This document shows positions 1 through 10,562 of a stretch of 64,000 nucleotides of DNA, piece after piece. Origin of the DNA: Streptococcus pseudopneumoniae (GTDB taxonomy: Bacteria > Bacillota > Bacilli > Lactobacillales > Streptococcaceae); assembly GCF_001070715.1 (NCBI RefSeq), contig NZ_JVRR01000107.1, positions 17,228-81,227 of the forward strand, read 5' to 3'. Under the pieces are notes generated by a model, which made no database searches, was not told where the DNA came from, and saw nothing but the letters and a program-made list of their open reading frames with translations. A program made the translations under genes and the position numbers. How positions within the stretch are numbered: the first letter of the stretch is position 1; every line of letters starts with the position of its first letter.

Positions 1-2940
1 GGCGGAGATAACAATGCTGTCGGTAGAGACGGAGCAATTAAGAAATCTGTCGTTAAAGGTACAATAGATGTTGAAGACCCAATTGAAGTTGGTGGCGCTG
101 TTGGAAGCTTAAACTATCTTGGTTATATAGAAGACACTGTTTCTATGATGAAAGTTAAGAACGGTGAAATTTTCTACGGTTCACATGATATCGATACCGA
201 TCCATATTACACAGGGGATCGAGTAAATAGAAATTTCGTTGTTGACGGTGTAAGTGAAGGTAAATCTTCTTATAGATACTCTAAACAACAAAATCGTATT
301 AAATCAATATCTCAGGAAGAAGCTGATAAGAAAATTGCAACACTGGGAATCACTGCTCATGAATATGCAATTAACGAACCAGTAGTTAACACTCTTAACA
401 ACATAAAACCAAAAGCTGATACTTATAAAGATACTCAAGATTACAATGCAGAACGTGAACTTGCATACCGTAATGTTGAAAAACTTCAACCATTCTACAA
501 CAAAGAATGGATTGTCAATCAAGGTAATAAGATTCCTGAAGGATCTAAATTACTAACTACAGAAGTATTATCTGTGACAGGTATGAAAGATGGACAATTT
601 GTAACGGACTTGTCAGATGTTGATCATATTATGATTCATTATGCTGATGGTACTAAGGAAGAAAAAGCTGTATCAGCAAAAGCTACATCAAACGTGGAAC
701 AAGTAAAAGAATACGGTATTACAGATTTAGGAGATGTAGTTTACACACCAAATATGGTGGTTAAAGATAGAACACAATTAATCAGCGATATTAAAGCGAA
801 ATTAGATAGCGTTCAATTGATTTCACCTGAAGTGCGTGCGTTAATGGATAAACGTAACAAACCAGCTGAGAATAGTGACAATCATAAGAACAATTACATT
901 CGTAACTTGTTCCTTGAAGAAAGCTTCAAAGAAACTAAAGCTAATTTGGATAAATTAGTCAAAGCTTTAGTCGAAAATGAAGACCATCAATTGAATAGTG
1001 ATGAAGCTGCAATGAAAGCCCTTCTCAAGAAAGTTGAAGACAATAAAGCTAAAATTATGATGGGTCTTACTTATTTAAATCGTTATTATGGATTTAAATA
1101 CAATGATATGAGCATTAAAGACCTTATGATGTTCAAGCCTGATTTTTATGGTAAGAACGTTAGCGTTATCGATAGATTGATTCAAATTGGTTCACGTGAA
1201 CATTTCTTGAAAGGGGACCGAACTCAAGATGCTTATCGTGATGTGATTGCGGGAGCAACAGGTAAAGGTAATTTAAATGACTTCTTAACATATAACATGA
1301 AACTCTTTACAGAAGATACTGATATGAATGTGTGGTATAAGAAAGCTATTTCTCATACTAACTATGTAGTTGAGAAACAATCATCTAACCCTGATTTTGC
1401 TAATAAGAAATATCACTTATATGAAAACTTAAATAACGGTGAACATGGTCGATACATTTTACCGCTTCTTAATACGAAGAAGGCTCACATGTTCTTAATT
1501 TCAACGTACAATACGCTAGCGTTTAGTGCATTTGAGAAATATGGTAAGAATACAGAAGCTGAACGTGAAGCGTTCAAGAAAGAAATAGATTTACGTGCAC
1601 AAGAGCAAATTAATTACTTAGACTTCTGGTCAAGACTTGCTGCTGATAATGTACGTAATCAATTGTTGAAATCTGAAAATATGGTCCCATCAGCAATTTG
1701 GGATAACCAAGATGTTCCAGGTAATGGATGGGCTGACCGAATGGGTCATAATAAGAATGGTGACTATGCTCCAGTTCGTGAGTTCTATGGACCTACAGGT
1801 AAATGGCACGGATATAACGGTATGGGTGCGTATGCTTATATCTTTTCTAATCCACAAAACTCAGAAGCTGTATACTACATCATCTCTAGTATGATTAGTG
1901 ATTATGGTACATCTGCATTCACTCACGAAACAACTCATATCAATGACCGTATGGCCTACTTAGGAACATGGCGTCACCGTGAAGGGACAGATATTGAATC
2001 ATTTGCTCAAGGTATGCTACAATCGCCATCACTTACAAACTATAATGGTGAATATGGTTCACTTGGATTAAATATGGCGTACGAACGTAAAAATGACGGT
2101 ACACAAATTTATAACTATGATCCTAATATGTTAAGTAGTCGTGAGAAGATTGATCACTACATGAAGAACTATAACGAATCAATGATGATGCTTGATTACT
2201 TAGAAGCAGAATCTGTCATCAAGAAAAATACTGGAACTAACGATAAGTGGTTCAAGAAAATCGATAAGAAATATCGCGAAAAAGCGAGCTATAATAAGTT
2301 AGAAGGTGCACCACACCAATGGGATTTAGTTCGTGATTTAAATGATGATGAGAAGAGTATGAAACTGACAGCTATTGATCAACTTGTAGATAACAACTTC
2401 GCTACTAAACACGGGCTACCAGGTAATGGTCATTACCGTACTGAAGGATTCGATTCTGCTTATACTGTTGTGAATATGATGACTGGTATTTATGGTGGTA
2501 ACACAAGTAAGAGTACGGCTGGCTCAATCTCATTCAAACACAATACATTCCGTATGTGGGGCTACTACGGTTACCTTGATGGATTCTTAGGGTATGCATC
2601 TAACAAGTATAAACAAGAATCTAAAGCAGCCGGCAACGTAGGTCTAGGTGATGACTTTATCATCCAAAAAGTTTCTAAAGGTAGATTTAATACATTAGAA
2701 GAGTGGAAGAAAGAATGGTATAAAGAAGTCAGAGCTAAAGCTGAGAAAGGTTTTGTAGAAATTGAAATTGATGGTCAAAAGATTTCAACATATGAAAAAC
2801 TTCAAGAGCTATTCGATGCTGCAGTTGAAAAAGACCTTCAAGGTAATAAATTTGATAATACAGTGAATCTTAAATGGAAAGTTTACAAACAACTATTGCA
2901 GAAATCAGACGGATTTACTGGAGATTTATTCACTAAATAG
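1..2940 (+). CDS. zmpB: Zinc metalloprotease ZmpB/IgA1 protease-like (M26), 3' part
   Basis: The reading frame is open from base 1, so the gene starts upstream of the window; the first ATG at 145 is internal. About 979 C-terminal residues are present. The zincin motif HETTH lies at 1924-1938, and a downstream Glu at 1996-1998 (24 residues after the first His) is the expected third zinc ligand of the M26 family. Enzymes of this family are surface-anchored proteases of Mitis-group streptococci acting on IgA1 or other host glycoproteins. The anchor and transmembrane parts are N-terminal in this family and fall outside the window. Calling it ZmpB rather than ZmpA, C or D rests mainly on the following pabB gene, the pneumococcal arrangement as I recall it. 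A terminator follows the stop. Confidence 0.85.
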   Translation, partial: GGDNNAVGRDGAIKKSVVKGTIDVEDPIEVGGAVGSLNYLGYIEDTVSMMKVKNGEIFYGSHDIDTDPYYTGDRVNRNFVVDGVSEGKSSYRYSKQQNRIKSISQEEADKKIATLGITAHEYAINEPVVNTLNNIKPKADTYKDTQDYNAERELAYRNVEKLQPFYNKEWIVNQGNKIPEGSKLLTTEVLSVTGMKDGQFVTDLSDVDHIMIHYADGTKEEKAVSAKATSNVEQVKEYGITDLGDVVYTPNMVVKDRTQLISDIKAKLDSVQLISPEVRALMDKRNKPAENSDNHKNNYIRNLFLEESFKETKANLDKLVKALVENEDHQLNSDEAAMKALLKKVEDNKAKIMMGLTYLNRYYGFKYNDMSIKDLMMFKPDFYGKNVSVIDRLIQIGSREHFLKGDRTQDAYRDVIAGATGKGNLNDFLTYNMKLFTEDTDMNVWYKKAISHTNYVVEKQSSNPDFANKKYHLYENLNNGEHGRYILPLLNTKKAHMFLISTYNTLAFSAFEKYGKNTEAEREAFKKEIDLRAQEQINYLDFWSRLAADNVRNQLLKSENMVPSAIWDNQDVPGNGWADRMGHNKNGDYAPVREFYGPTGKWHGYNGMGAYAYIFSNPQNSEAVYYIISSMISDYGTSAFTHETTHINDRMAYLGTWRHREGTDIESFAQGMLQSPSLTNYNGEYGSLGLNMAYERKNDGTQIYNYDPNMLSSREKIDHYMKNYNESMMMLDYLEAESVIKKNTGTNDKWFKKIDKKYREKASYNKLEGAPHQWDLVRDLNDDEKSMKLTAIDQLVDNNFATKHGLPGNGHYRTEGFDSAYTVVNMMTGIYGGNTSKSTAGSISFKHNTFRMWGYYGYLDGFLGYASNKYKQESKAAGNVGLGDDFIIQKVSKGRFNTLEEWKKEWYKEVRAKAEKGFVEIEIDGQKISTYEKLQELFDAAVEKDLQGNKFDNTVNLKWKVYKQLLQKSDGFTGDLFTK

Positions 2941-2960
2941 TAGATAGGACTAGTAAAATG

Positions 2961-2999
2961 AAAAAAGGTAGATCAGCTTTGTCTGTATCTGCCTTTTTA
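2961..2999 (+). terminator. Rho-independent terminator after zmpB
   Basis: AAAAAGGTAGATCAG pairs with CTGTATCTGCCTTTTT, with one wobble and one bulge, and ends in a T run. It overlaps the pabB promoter. Confidence 0.8.
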
Positions 3000-3008
3000 T
3001 GCTATACT
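2979..3008 (+). promoter_or_regulatory. pabB promoter, predicted leaderless
   Basis: TTGTCT (2979-2984), an 18-nt spacer, and the extended -10 TGCTATACT (TATACT 3003-3008). Only six bases separate the -10 from the ATG at 3015, so transcription should begin at or beside the start codon. The -35 and spacer lie inside the zmpB terminator. Confidence 0.7.
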
Positions 3009-3014
3009 TAAGGT

Positions 3015-4736
3015 ATGCATAGAAAAACAGTGATTGATTTTAGGGCTTTGGGGGAGCGATACATCTTTACCCAGCCTATCAAAGAGTTAAAAACCAGAAA
3101 TTTAACAGAAGTAACAGCCTTATTGGCACAAGTGGAAAGTTACCAAGAGCAGGGCTACTATGTGGTGGGCTATGTCAGCTATGAGGCTGCACCTGCTTTT
3201 GAGGAAAAATTAGCAGTTCATAAAACTCCTTTATTGGCAGAGTACCTGCTATATTTTACCGTTCATGATAGCGTAGAAACATCCCCTATTCCTCTGATGT
3301 ATGATGAGGTTGATTTGCCTTCTGATTGGCAGGAAGTAACGTCTGCAGAGGACTATGAAAAGGCGATTGCCCAGATACATCATCATTTGCGGCAGGGAGA
3401 CACCTATCAGGTCAACTACACCGTCCAACTCAAGCAGGACTTAAGCGCTAATCCTTTTGCCATCTACAATCGTATGGTGGTAGAGCAGGAGGCGGGTTAC
3501 AATGCTTATGTTGAACATGATGAGATGGCAGTCATTTCCATGAGCCCAGAGCTCTTTTTTGAGCAAAATGGCCGCGAGTTGACAACGCGACCGATGAAGG
3601 GAACAACCCAGCGGGGAATGACTGACCAAGAAGACTTGGAGCAGTCCAGTTGGTTGGAGCAGGATCCTAAAAATCGGTCTGAAAATATGATGATTGTGGA
3701 CCTCTTGCGCAATGATATGAATCGTATTTCTGAGGTGGGGAGCGAGCACGTGAAGCGTCTGTGTCAGGTAGAGCAGTATTCAACTGTTTGGCAGATGACT
3801 TCGACCATCAAGAGTCGGTTGCGAGCAGATGTTGATTTAGTTACAATTTTTCGCTCTCTCTTTCCTTGTGGATCCATAACGGGAGCTCCCAAAATTGCGA
3901 CTATGGAGATTATCAAGGACTTGGAGCCACAACCGCGTGGAGTCTACTGTGGAACGATTGGTCTCTTGCTTCCAAATGGACGACGGATTTTTAATGTCGC
4001 CATTCGTACCATTCAACTGTATCAAGGGAAAGCCATCTATGGAGTTGGCGGAGGCATTACATGGGATAGCACTTGGGAATCTGAATATCGAGAGGTTCAT
4101 CAAAAGGCAGCAGTTCTTTATCGTAAACAAGCTCGTTTTCAGCTGATTACTACAGGGAAAATCAGCCAGAAGTGCTTGCTGTTTGAGAATCAACATATAG
4201 AAAGGCTGAGAAAAGCTAGTCGGTATTTTGCCTTTCCATTTGATTCAGAAAACTTGAAACAAAAGATAGAGGAAGAGTGTCAGGATTGTGAAGTTAATCA
4301 AGATTACCGCTTGCGAATTTCTCTCAGCAAATCTGGAGAGATAGAAGTCAATCGTCAAATCTTAACACCCCTTAGTCCACATTTCTGTCATGCCAAACTT
4401 TGCCTTCAGGAAGCCAATTTGCAACAAGCCTTTACCTATTTTAAAACAACTCACCGATCGCATTTGAGCCTAGGAGAACAAGAGAAGATTTACCACAATA
4501 AGTCTGGAGAACTGCTTGAAACCTCTATCGGAAATTTGGTTCTGAAAATCGCTGGAAAACTCTACACACCGCCTATCCGATTTGGAATCTTGCCAGGAAT
4601 TTACCGTCAGCATTTGCTAGAAACAGGACAGGCAGAAGAGAAAGCCTTGACCTTGGCAGATTTAGCCCAAGCAGAAGCTATTTACGGCTGTAATGCAGTG
4701 AGAGGCTTGTATGAATTAAGCCTAGAGGAGAACTAG
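3015..4736 (+). CDS. pabB: Aminodeoxychorismate synthase component I fused to ADC lyase (PabB-PabC)
   Basis: 573-residue fusion. Residues about 1-345 form a chorismate-binding domain, with the GSITGAPK and PRGVYCG motifs typical of PabB/TrpE. Residues about 350-573 resemble the PLP-dependent aminotransferase IV fold of 4-amino-4-deoxychorismate lyase, with ETSIGNL near the end and a GILPG segment. Together the domains would turn chorismate into p-aminobenzoate for folate, with a separate PabA glutaminase supplying ammonia. No Shine-Dalgarno sequence precedes the ATG; the -10 box is so close that the mRNA should be leaderless. The next gene starts directly at the stop codon (TAG at 4734-4736, ATG at 4737), so the two form an operon. 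Confidence 0.9.
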   Translation: MHRKTVIDFRALGERYIFTQPIKELKTRNLTEVTALLAQVESYQEQGYYVVGYVSYEAAPAFEEKLAVHKTPLLAEYLLYFTVHDSVETSPIPLMYDEVDLPSDWQEVTSAEDYEKAIAQIHHHLRQGDTYQVNYTVQLKQDLSANPFAIYNRMVVEQEAGYNAYVEHDEMAVISMSPELFFEQNGRELTTRPMKGTTQRGMTDQEDLEQSSWLEQDPKNRSENMMIVDLLRNDMNRISEVGSEHVKRLCQVEQYSTVWQMTSTIKSRLRADVDLVTIFRSLFPCGSITGAPKIATMEIIKDLEPQPRGVYCGTIGLLLPNGRRIFNVAIRTIQLYQGKAIYGVGGGITWDSTWESEYREVHQKAAVLYRKQARFQLITTGKISQKCLLFENQHIERLRKASRYFAFPFDSENLKQKIEEECQDCEVNQDYRLRISLSKSGEIEVNRQILTPLSPHFCHAKLCLQEANLQQAFTYFKTTHRSHLSLGEQEKIYHNKSGELLETSIGNLVLKIAGKLYTPPIRFGILPGIYRQHLLETGQAEEKALTLADLAQAEAIYGCNAVRGLYELSLEEN

Positions 4737-5354
4737 ATGAAACTGGTATTTTTACACGGTTTAGGGCAGTCCGCAGAGTCTTGGAAAGAAGTTCGGAATC
4801 TACTGACAGATTATCCTTCTGAGGCTATCGAGTTATTTCCTTCTGGAGTCAGTAGCTATCAAAAAGCCAAGGAGCGAGTTTATCAACACCTAGCTCAAGA
4901 GACAGAACCTTTTGTTTTGGTTGGATTGTCCTTAGGTGCTGCCCTGGCACTAGAACTTTCCAGTTATGATTTACCGAATCTCCGAGCTTTGGTTCTATCA
5001 GGATGTCCACTTAAACTGTCCGGTAATATCTTATTTTATCTTCAGTTGCTGATTTTTAAACTACTTCCCAAAAGGGTATTTGAAAAACAGGGAGCAGACA
5101 AAGCTCTTATGGTCGGAGTTTCTGAGGAATTGAAGACACTTGATTTAACTGATATATCAAGAACTTGTCCTTATCCAACCTTACTAATTTGTGGTAGTAA
5201 GGATAAGCCAAATCTTAGTTCAATGAAAGGTATTCAAGAACTGATGCCAAATTCCCAGTTTCAGATCATCCCTGACGGCCCTCATGTCTTGAATAAGGCA
5301 AAACCAAAGGAGTTTGCAGAAATAACCAGAAGTTTCCTTGAATTGCTGAAATAA
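4737..5354 (+). CDS. Small alpha/beta hydrolase
   Basis: 205 residues with an N-terminal FLHGLGQ oxyanion-type loop, the nucleophile elbow GLSLG (Ser65), an acid in CGSKDKP and a C-terminal His in DGPHVLN, giving a complete Ser-Asp-His triad. There is no signal peptide or membrane anchor, so it is probably a cytoplasmic esterase or lipase-like enzyme. The substrate cannot be told. It is translationally coupled to pabB with no gap, but no direct pathway link to folate is evident. Confidence 0.75.
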   Translation: MKLVFLHGLGQSAESWKEVRNLLTDYPSEAIELFPSGVSSYQKAKERVYQHLAQETEPFVLVGLSLGAALALELSSYDLPNLRALVLSGCPLKLSGNILFYLQLLIFKLLPKRVFEKQGADKALMVGVSEELKTLDLTDISRTCPYPTLLICGSKDKPNLSSMKGIQELMPNSQFQIIPDGPHVLNKAKPKEFAEITRSFLELLK

Positions 5355-5404
5355 GTTTGATAAAATAATATTGAAATCGATATCATACATTATGGGAGAA
5401 ACAA

Positions 5405-6099
5405 ATGAATAAACGTCTATTTTTAAAAATGAGTCTGTCTACCTTACCAGTTTTAGCCTTGTTTTCACAGCCTGTGTTAGCAGAAGAAAACATTCATTTT
5501 TCTAGTTGTAAAGAAGCTTGGGCGAATGGATACGCAGATATTCACGAGGGAGAACCTGGGTATTCTGCCAAGTTAGATCGCGATCATGATGGTGTGGCTT
5601 GTGAATTGAAAAATGCCCCTAAGGGTGCCTTTAAAGCAAAACAATCAACTGCGGCTCAAAACAACACAAGTTCAGCAACAACAAGTGGTTGGGTTAAGCA
5701 GGATGGTACTTGGTATTACTTTGATGGAAATGGCAATCCAGTGAAAAATGCATGGCAGGGAAGCTATTACCTGAAAGCTGATGGTCAAATGGCACAGAGT
5801 GAATGGATTTATGACTCTTCTTATCAAGCTTGGTATTATTTGAAATCAGATGGATCTTATGCAAAGAATGCATGGCAAGGAGCTTACTACCTTAAGTCAA
5901 ACGGTAAAATGGCACAAGGTGAGTGGGGGTTTATGACTCTTCTTATCAAGCCTGGTATTACTTGAAATCAGATGGTTCATACGCTCGCAATGCATGGCAA
6001 GGAAATTACTATTTGAAATCAGATGGCAAAATGGCTAAGAATGAGCGAGTTGATGGAGGCCGCTACTATGTAGATGCCTCAGGTCTCTGGAAACCATAA
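5405..6099 (+). pseudogene. Excalibur-domain choline-binding surface protein, frameshifted
   Basis: A signal peptide (residues 1-26, ending VLA) precedes an Excalibur calcium-binding domain containing DRDHDG, then choline-binding repeats of the W-x(2)-YYLKxDG type, which anchor proteins to phosphocholine on teichoic acid. As sequenced, translation stops at 5965 after 186 residues. In the repeat at about 5921-5935 a run of five G (5925-5929) replaces the pattern of the preceding repeat; this acts as a 2-nt insertion. Downstream the other frame continues with intact repeats and a typical end (SGLWKP) to TAA 6097-6099, about 231 residues in all. The truncated product would still keep a secretion signal and several repeats and might work. 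A sequencing error in the G run is a real alternative. Confidence 0.8.
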
Positions 6100-6122
6100 A
6101 TCAGATAAAATTTAGAAAGTTA

Positions 6123-6161
6123 ATGCAAACCTTTGCATAAATGACTGAATTTTGTTATACT
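6123..6161 (+). promoter_or_regulatory. gki promoter with cre-like palindrome
   Basis: TTGCAT (6133-6138), a 17-nt spacer and the extended -10 TGTTATACT (TATACT 6156-6161). The perfect inverted repeat ATGCAAACCTTTGCAT (6123-6138) covers the -35. It fits the CcpA cre consensus except for C in place of G at the centre, so catabolite control is plausible but unproven. Confidence 0.65.
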
Positions 6162-6209
6162 ATATCTGTAAGCATTTTCAGTTAATTCATAATGAAAAAG
6201 GAGAATATG

Positions 6210-7169
6210 ATGAGTCAAAAGATTATTGGGATTGACCTTGGTGGAACTTCTATCAAATTTGCAATCTTAACAACAGCAGGAGAAATCCAAGAAAAATGGT
6301 CTATCAAGACTAACATTTTGGATGAGGGAAGTCATATCGTAGATGATATGATTGAGTCTATTCAACATCGTTTGGACTTGCTTGGATTGGCAGCAGCAGA
6401 CTTCCAAGGTATCGGAATGGGGTCACCAGGTGTGGTTGACCGTGAAAAAGGAACTGTTATCGGTGCCTACAACCTCAACTGGAAAACCCTTCAACCAATT
6501 AAAGAGAAAATTGAAAAAGCCTTGGGCATTCCATTTTTCATCGATAATGATGCCAACGTGGCAGCTCTTGGTGAGCGCTGGATGGGTGCTGGAGATAACC
6601 AACCAGATGTTGTCTTTATGACACTTGGTACAGGTGTTGGTGGTGGTATCGTCGCAGAAGGCAAATTGCTTCACGGTGTGGCTGGTGCAGCAGGTGAGCT
6701 TGGCCACATCACTGTTGACTTTGACCAACCAATCGCATGTACTTGCGGTAAGAAAGGTTGCCTTGAGACAGTTGCTTCAGCAACAGGGATTGTCAACTTG
6801 ACTCGTCGCTATGCGGATGAATACGAAGGCGATGCAGCCTTGAAACGTTTGATTGATAACGGAGAAGAAGTAACTGCTAAGACTGTCTTTGACCTTGCAA
6901 AAGAAGGAGACGACCTCGCCTTGATCGTTTACCGTAACTTCTCACGTTACTTGGGAATCGCTTGTGCTAACATTGGTTCAATCCTAAACCCATCAACAAT
7001 CGTAATCGGTGGTGGTGTGTCAGCTGCAGGAGAATTCCTTCTACAAGGTGTTCAAAAAGTCTACGACGAAAATAGCTTCCCACAAGTACGCACATCCACT
7101 AAATTAGCTCTTGCAACTCTAGGAAATGACGCTGGGGTTATCGGAGCAGCATCACTTGTATTGCAATAA
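6210..7169 (+). CDS. gki: Glucokinase (ROK family)
   Basis: 319 residues starting MSQKIIGIDLGGT, with the ATP-binding DLGGT loop and the ROK zinc site CTCGKKGCLE. It phosphorylates glucose to glucose-6-phosphate in the cytoplasm. The ATG at 6210 was chosen over the in-frame ATG at 6192 because the Shine-Dalgarno AAAGGAG lies between them, six bases before 6210. The gene has its own extended -10 promoter with a cre-like palindrome and ends at a strong terminator, so it is monocistronic. Confidence 0.95.
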   Translation: MSQKIIGIDLGGTSIKFAILTTAGEIQEKWSIKTNILDEGSHIVDDMIESIQHRLDLLGLAAADFQGIGMGSPGVVDREKGTVIGAYNLNWKTLQPIKEKIEKALGIPFFIDNDANVAALGERWMGAGDNQPDVVFMTLGTGVGGGIVAEGKLLHGVAGAAGELGHITVDFDQPIACTCGKKGCLETVASATGIVNLTRRYADEYEGDAALKRLIDNGEEVTAKTVFDLAKEGDDLALIVYRNFSRYLGIACANIGSILNPSTIVIGGGVSAAGEFLLQGVQKVYDENSFPQVRTSTKLALATLGNDAGVIGAASLVLQ

Positions 7170-7175
7170 AATAAT

Positions 7176-7227
7176 AAAAGAGGAAAAATGCTAACCTAGA
7201 GTTAGTAATGTTCCTCTTTTCTTTTTT
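7176..7227 (+). terminator. Rho-independent terminator after gki
   Basis: AAAAGAGGAA pairs with TTCCTCTTTT around an inner CTAAC/GTTAG stem, followed by CTTTTTT. Confidence 0.9.
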
Positions 7228-7228
7228 A

Positions 7229-7237
7229 TGCTATACT
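7229..7237 (+). promoter_or_regulatory. thyA extended -10 promoter
   Basis: TGCTATACT directly after the gki terminator T run; no good -35. The leader is about 22 nt and contains GAGGTGAG before the ATG. Confidence 0.6.
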
Positions 7238-7265
7238 AGTTAGGAAATAAATGAGGTGAGAGTAA

Positions 7266-8105
7266 ATGACAAAAGCAGATACGATTTTTAAAGAGAATAT
7301 TGAACGAATCCTCAAAGACGGTGTCTTTTCTGAGCAGGCCCGTCCCAAGTACAAGGATGGGACTGTTGCCAACTCCAAGTATGTAACGGGTGCCTTTGCC
7401 GAGTATGACTTGGCCAAGGGGGAATTCCCCATCACAACCTTGCGTCCTATTGCCATCAAATCAGCCATCAAAGAAGTTCTCTGGATTTACCAAGATCAGT
7501 CAAATAGCCTAGAAGTTCTCAATGACAAGTACAATGTTCACTATTGGAATGACTGGGAAGTGGGAGATACTGGAACCATTGGTGAGCGCTATGGTGCCGT
7601 TGTTAAGAAACACGACATTATCAATAAGCTTCTCAAGCAGTTGGAAGCCAACCCTTGGAATCGCCGCAATATCATATCACTCTGGGATTACCAAGCTTTT
7701 GAGGAGACAGACGGCCTTCTTCCGTGCGCCTTTCAGACCATGTTTGATGTCCGCCGTGTAGATGGGGAAATCTATCTGGATGCAACCTTGACTCAGCGTT
7801 CGAATGACATGTTGGTGGCCCATCACATCAATGCTATGCAGTATGTGGCTTTGCAGATGATGATTGCCAAACATTTTGGCTGGAAGGTTGGGAAGTTCTT
7901 CTATTTCATCAACAACCTCCATATCTATGACAATCAATTTGAACAAGCTCAGGAATTGCTTCGTCGGGAGCCGTCAAACTGCCAACCACGTTTGGTCTTG
8001 AATGTGCCAGATAAGACCAATTTCTTTGATATCAAAGCAGAAGATTTTGACTTGGTGGATTATGACCCTGTTAAGCCACAGTTGAAGTTTGACCTAGCTA
8101 TTTAA
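7266..8105 (+). CDS. thyA: Thymidylate synthase
   Basis: 279 residues, the full length for the family. It carries the catalytic cysteine in LLPCAFQ and the folate/dUMP-binding QRSNDM and HIYDNQ motifs. It methylates dUMP to dTMP with 5,10-methylene-tetrahydrofolate. The start is supported by GAGGTGAG just upstream. The gene is monocistronic between two terminators and converges on the DUF3042 gene. Confidence 0.97.
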   Translation: MTKADTIFKENIERILKDGVFSEQARPKYKDGTVANSKYVTGAFAEYDLAKGEFPITTLRPIAIKSAIKEVLWIYQDQSNSLEVLNDKYNVHYWNDWEVGDTGTIGERYGAVVKKHDIINKLLKQLEANPWNRRNIISLWDYQAFEETDGLLPCAFQTMFDVRRVDGEIYLDATLTQRSNDMLVAHHINAMQYVALQMMIAKHFGWKVGKFFYFINNLHIYDNQFEQAQELLRREPSNCQPRLVLNVPDKTNFFDIKAEDFDLVDYDPVKPQLKFDLAI

Positions 8106-8114
8106 AAGAATAGA

Positions 8115-8152
8115 AAAAAGAAGTTGAGATAATGAATCCCAACTTCTTTTAT
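8115..8152. terminator. Bidirectional terminator between thyA and DUF3042 gene
   Basis: AAAAGAAGTTG pairs with CAACTTCTTTT. A-rich and T-rich flanks let it act for both convergent genes. Confidence 0.85.
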
Positions 8153-8155
8153 TTC

Positions 8156-8326
8156 TTAACGTGATACGCGGCGACGAGCTGCTTTTTTACGGTTTTCTTC
8201 GATGAAAGCTACTTTTTGCTCTTCTGGTTCGATTACTTTCTTTTTAAATGCGTATACCGCGCCTGCAAGTGCAGCGACAGTTCCTGCGACACCTGTTACA
8301 AGACCTTTAGCGAATCCTTTAGCCAT
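8156..8326 (-). CDS. DUF3042 family small protein
   Basis: 56 residues beginning MAKGFAKGLVTG. A short glycine/alanine-rich hydrophobic segment (about residues 8-27) is followed by a charged tail rich in K, E and R, ending RRRVSR. A perfect AAGGAGG lies six bases before the start (bases 8331-8340 on the plus strand). The DUF3042 family is short, conserved in Firmicutes and has no known function. Its divergent position beside miaA is normal for this chromosome region. Confidence 0.85.
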   Translation of the reverse strand: MAKGFAKGLVTGVAGTVAALAGAVYAFKKKVIEPEEQKVAFIEENRKKAARRRVSR

Positions 8327-8398
8327 GAGTCTTCCTCCTTTATATTCTCAATCAGCCAGCCTCCTCAAGAGGTCACATTTTTCTGACTGACCTTTTTG

Positions 8399-8407
8399 TG
8401 TTATAAT
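8399..8407 (+). promoter_or_regulatory. miaA extended -10 promoter
   Basis: TGTTATAAT; the -35 region is weak. It excludes the upstream in-frame TTG at 8396, which lies at the promoter, as a start. Confidence 0.65.
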
Positions 8408-8446
8408 AATAGTAACGAAAAAATGGGAATTTTTCAAGGAAAAAAG

Positions 8447-9331
8447 ATGAAAACAAAAATAATTGTGATTGTTGGACCGACTGCTGTTGGAAAAACAGCC
8501 CTTGCCATTGAAGTGGCTAAGCATTTTAATGGCGAAGTGGTTAGTGGAGATAGCCAGCAAGTCTATCGAGGACTTGATATTGGGACGGCCAAGGCTAGCC
8601 CAGAGGAGCAAGCAGCTGCTCCTCATCATTTGATTGATGTTAGAGAGGTAACCGAGTCTTACTCGGCTTTTGATTTTGTTTCAGAAGCCAAGCTGGCTAT
8701 TGAGGATATTCACAGCCGTGGCAAGCTTGCTATTATCGCTGGTGGAACAGGGCTTTACATACAGAGTCTACTAGAAGGATATCATCTCGGTGGGGAGACT
8801 CCCCATGAGGAGATTTTGGCCTATCGGGCTAGTTTAGAGCCTTATACAGATGAGGAATTAGCTCATCTGGTGGAGCAAGCTGGCCTTGAGATTCCCCAGT
8901 TTAATCGTCGTCGTGCGATGCGTGCCTTGGAAATTGCCCATTTTGGTCAGGATTTGGAAAATCAAGAGACCTTGTATGAACCATTGATTATCTGCTTGGA
9001 TGATGAACGTAGTCAACTTTATGAGCGTATCAATCATCGAGTGGATTTGATGTTTGAGGCTGGACTTATAGACGAAGCCAAATGGTTGTTTGACCATTAT
9101 CCAGATGTGCAGGCTGCTAAAGGGATCGGATACAAGGAACTCTTTCCTTATTTCCGTAGAGAGCAATCCTTGGAAGAAGTCAGTGAGAGCCTCAAACAGG
9201 CGACCCGTCGTTTTGCCAAACGTCAGCTGACCTGGTTCCGTAATCGCATGCAGGTGACCTTTTATCAAATCGGAGAATCTGGTGTGCAAGACCGTATTTT
9301 AAGCCAGATAGAGGAGTTTTTAGATGATTGA
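8447..9331 (+). CDS. miaA: tRNA dimethylallyltransferase
   Basis: 294 residues. The P-loop [10 protein letters not shown], [15 protein letters not shown] and GGTGLYIQ motifs are all present. It transfers dimethylallyl to A37 of tRNAs that read UNN codons. The start at 8447 matches the family N-terminus ([12 protein letters not shown]). The last 8 nt overlap hflX, and the genes down to the SDR at 12898 run as one operon. Confidence 0.95.
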   Translation: MKTKIIVIVGPTAVGKTALAIEVAKHFNGEVVSGDSQQVYRGLDIGTAKASPEEQAAAPHHLIDVREVTESYSAFDFVSEAKLAIEDIHSRGKLAIIAGGTGLYIQSLLEGYHLGGETPHEEILAYRASLEPYTDEELAHLVEQAGLEIPQFNRRRAMRALEIAHFGQDLENQETLYEPLIICLDDERSQLYERINHRVDLMFEAGLIDEAKWLFDHYPDVQAAKGIGYKELFPYFRREQSLEEVSESLKQATRRFAKRQLTWFRNRMQVTFYQIGESGVQDRILSQIEEFLDD

Positions 9332-10562
9332 AACGGAGAAAAAAGAGGAGCGAGTCCTGCTGATTGGTGTGGAATTGCAGGGTATGGACAATTTTGACCT
9401 CTCCATGGAAGAATTGGCTAGTCTAGCCAAGACAGCTGGTGCAGTCGTAGTGGATAGCTACAGGCAAAAGCGTGAAAAGTATGACTCCAAGACCTTCGTC
9501 GGCTCTGGTAAGTTGGAAGAGATTGCGCTTATGGTGGATGCAGAAGAAATTACCACTGTCATCGTCAACAACCGTCTGACGCCAAGGCAAAATGTCAATT
9601 TAGAAGAAGTTCTCGGGGTTAAGGTTATTGATCGTATGCAGTTGATTTTGGATATCTTTGCCATGCGAGCTCGGAGCCATGAAGGGAAGCTCCAAGTCCA
9701 CCTAGCCCAGCTCAAATATCTCTTGCCTCGCTTGGTTGGTCAGGGAATTATGCTCAGCCGTCAGGCAGGGGGAATTGGTTCCCGTGGACCTGGGGAAAGC
9801 CAGCTGGAACTGAATCGTCGTAGCGTTCGCAATCAAATCACAGATATCGAGCGTCAACTCAAGGTGGTTGAGAAAAATCGGGCGACTGTCAGAGAAAAAC
9901 GTCTGGAGTCCAGCACCTTTAAGATTGGTTTGATTGGTTACACCAATGCTGGGAAATCAACCATTATGAACAGCTTGACCAGTAAGATCCAGTATGAAGC
10001 GGACGAGCTATTTGCGACTCTGGATGCGACGACTAAGAGTATTCATCTAGGGGGCAATCTCCAAGTAACTTTGACAGATACCGTGGGCTTTATCCAAGAT
10101 TTGCCGACAGAGTTGGTGTCCAGTTTCAAATCAACCTTGGAAGAAAGCAAGCATGTGGATCTTCTGGTTCATGTTATCGATGCCAGCAATCCTTACCATG
10201 AGGAGCATGAAAAAACAGTTCTGTCCATCATGAAAGACCTGGACATGGAAGATATTCCTCGTCTGACACTTTATAATAAAGCCGATTTGGTGGAGGATTT
10301 CACGCCTACCCAAACGCCTTATGCCCTCATTTCTGCCAAGTCTGAGGATAGTCGTGAGAATTTGCAGGCACTATTTTTAGAGAAAATCAAGGATATTTTT
10401 GAATCTTTTACCCTGCGCGTGCCTTTTTCAAAATCCTACAAGATTCATGATTTGGAAAGTGTGGCGATTCTTGAAGATCGTGACTACCAAGATGATGGCG
10501 AAGTGATTACAGGCTACATTTCCGAGAAAAATAAATGGAGGTTAGAAGAATTTTATGACTGA
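9324..10562 (+). CDS. hflX: GTPase HflX
   Basis: 412 residues. The N-terminal HflX domain contains GPGESQLE and a coiled linker (about residues 165-195). The GTPase domain follows, with G1 GYTNAGKS, G3 DTVGF and G4 NKAD. Proteins of this family bind the ribosome and split stalled 70S particles under stress. The ATG overlaps the end of miaA and the gene's end overlaps the next gene by 8 nt, indicating translational coupling. Confidence 0.95.
   Translation: MIETEKKEERVLLIGVELQGMDNFDLSMEELASLAKTAGAVVVDSYRQKREKYDSKTFVGSGKLEEIALMVDAEEITTVIVNNRLTPRQNVNLEEVLGVKVIDRMQLILDIFAMRARSHEGKLQVHLAQLKYLLPRLVGQGIMLSRQAGGIGSRGPGESQLELNRRSVRNQITDIERQLKVVEKNRATVREKRLESSTFKIGLIGYTNAGKSTIMNSLTSKIQYEADELFATLDATTKSIHLGGNLQVTLTDTVGFIQDLPTELVSSFKSTLEESKHVDLLVHVIDASNPYHEEHEKTVLSIMKDLDMEDIPRLTLYNKADLVEDFTPTQTPYALISAKSEDSRENLQALFLEKIKDIFESFTLRVPFSKSYKIHDLESVAILEDRDYQDDGEVITGYISEKNKWRLEEFYD

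Noticed and set aside
8202..8390. Plus-strand 62-codon frame between thyA and miaA
   Set aside because: It lies opposite the DUF3042 gene, which has a perfect Shine-Dalgarno and a recognised family sequence.
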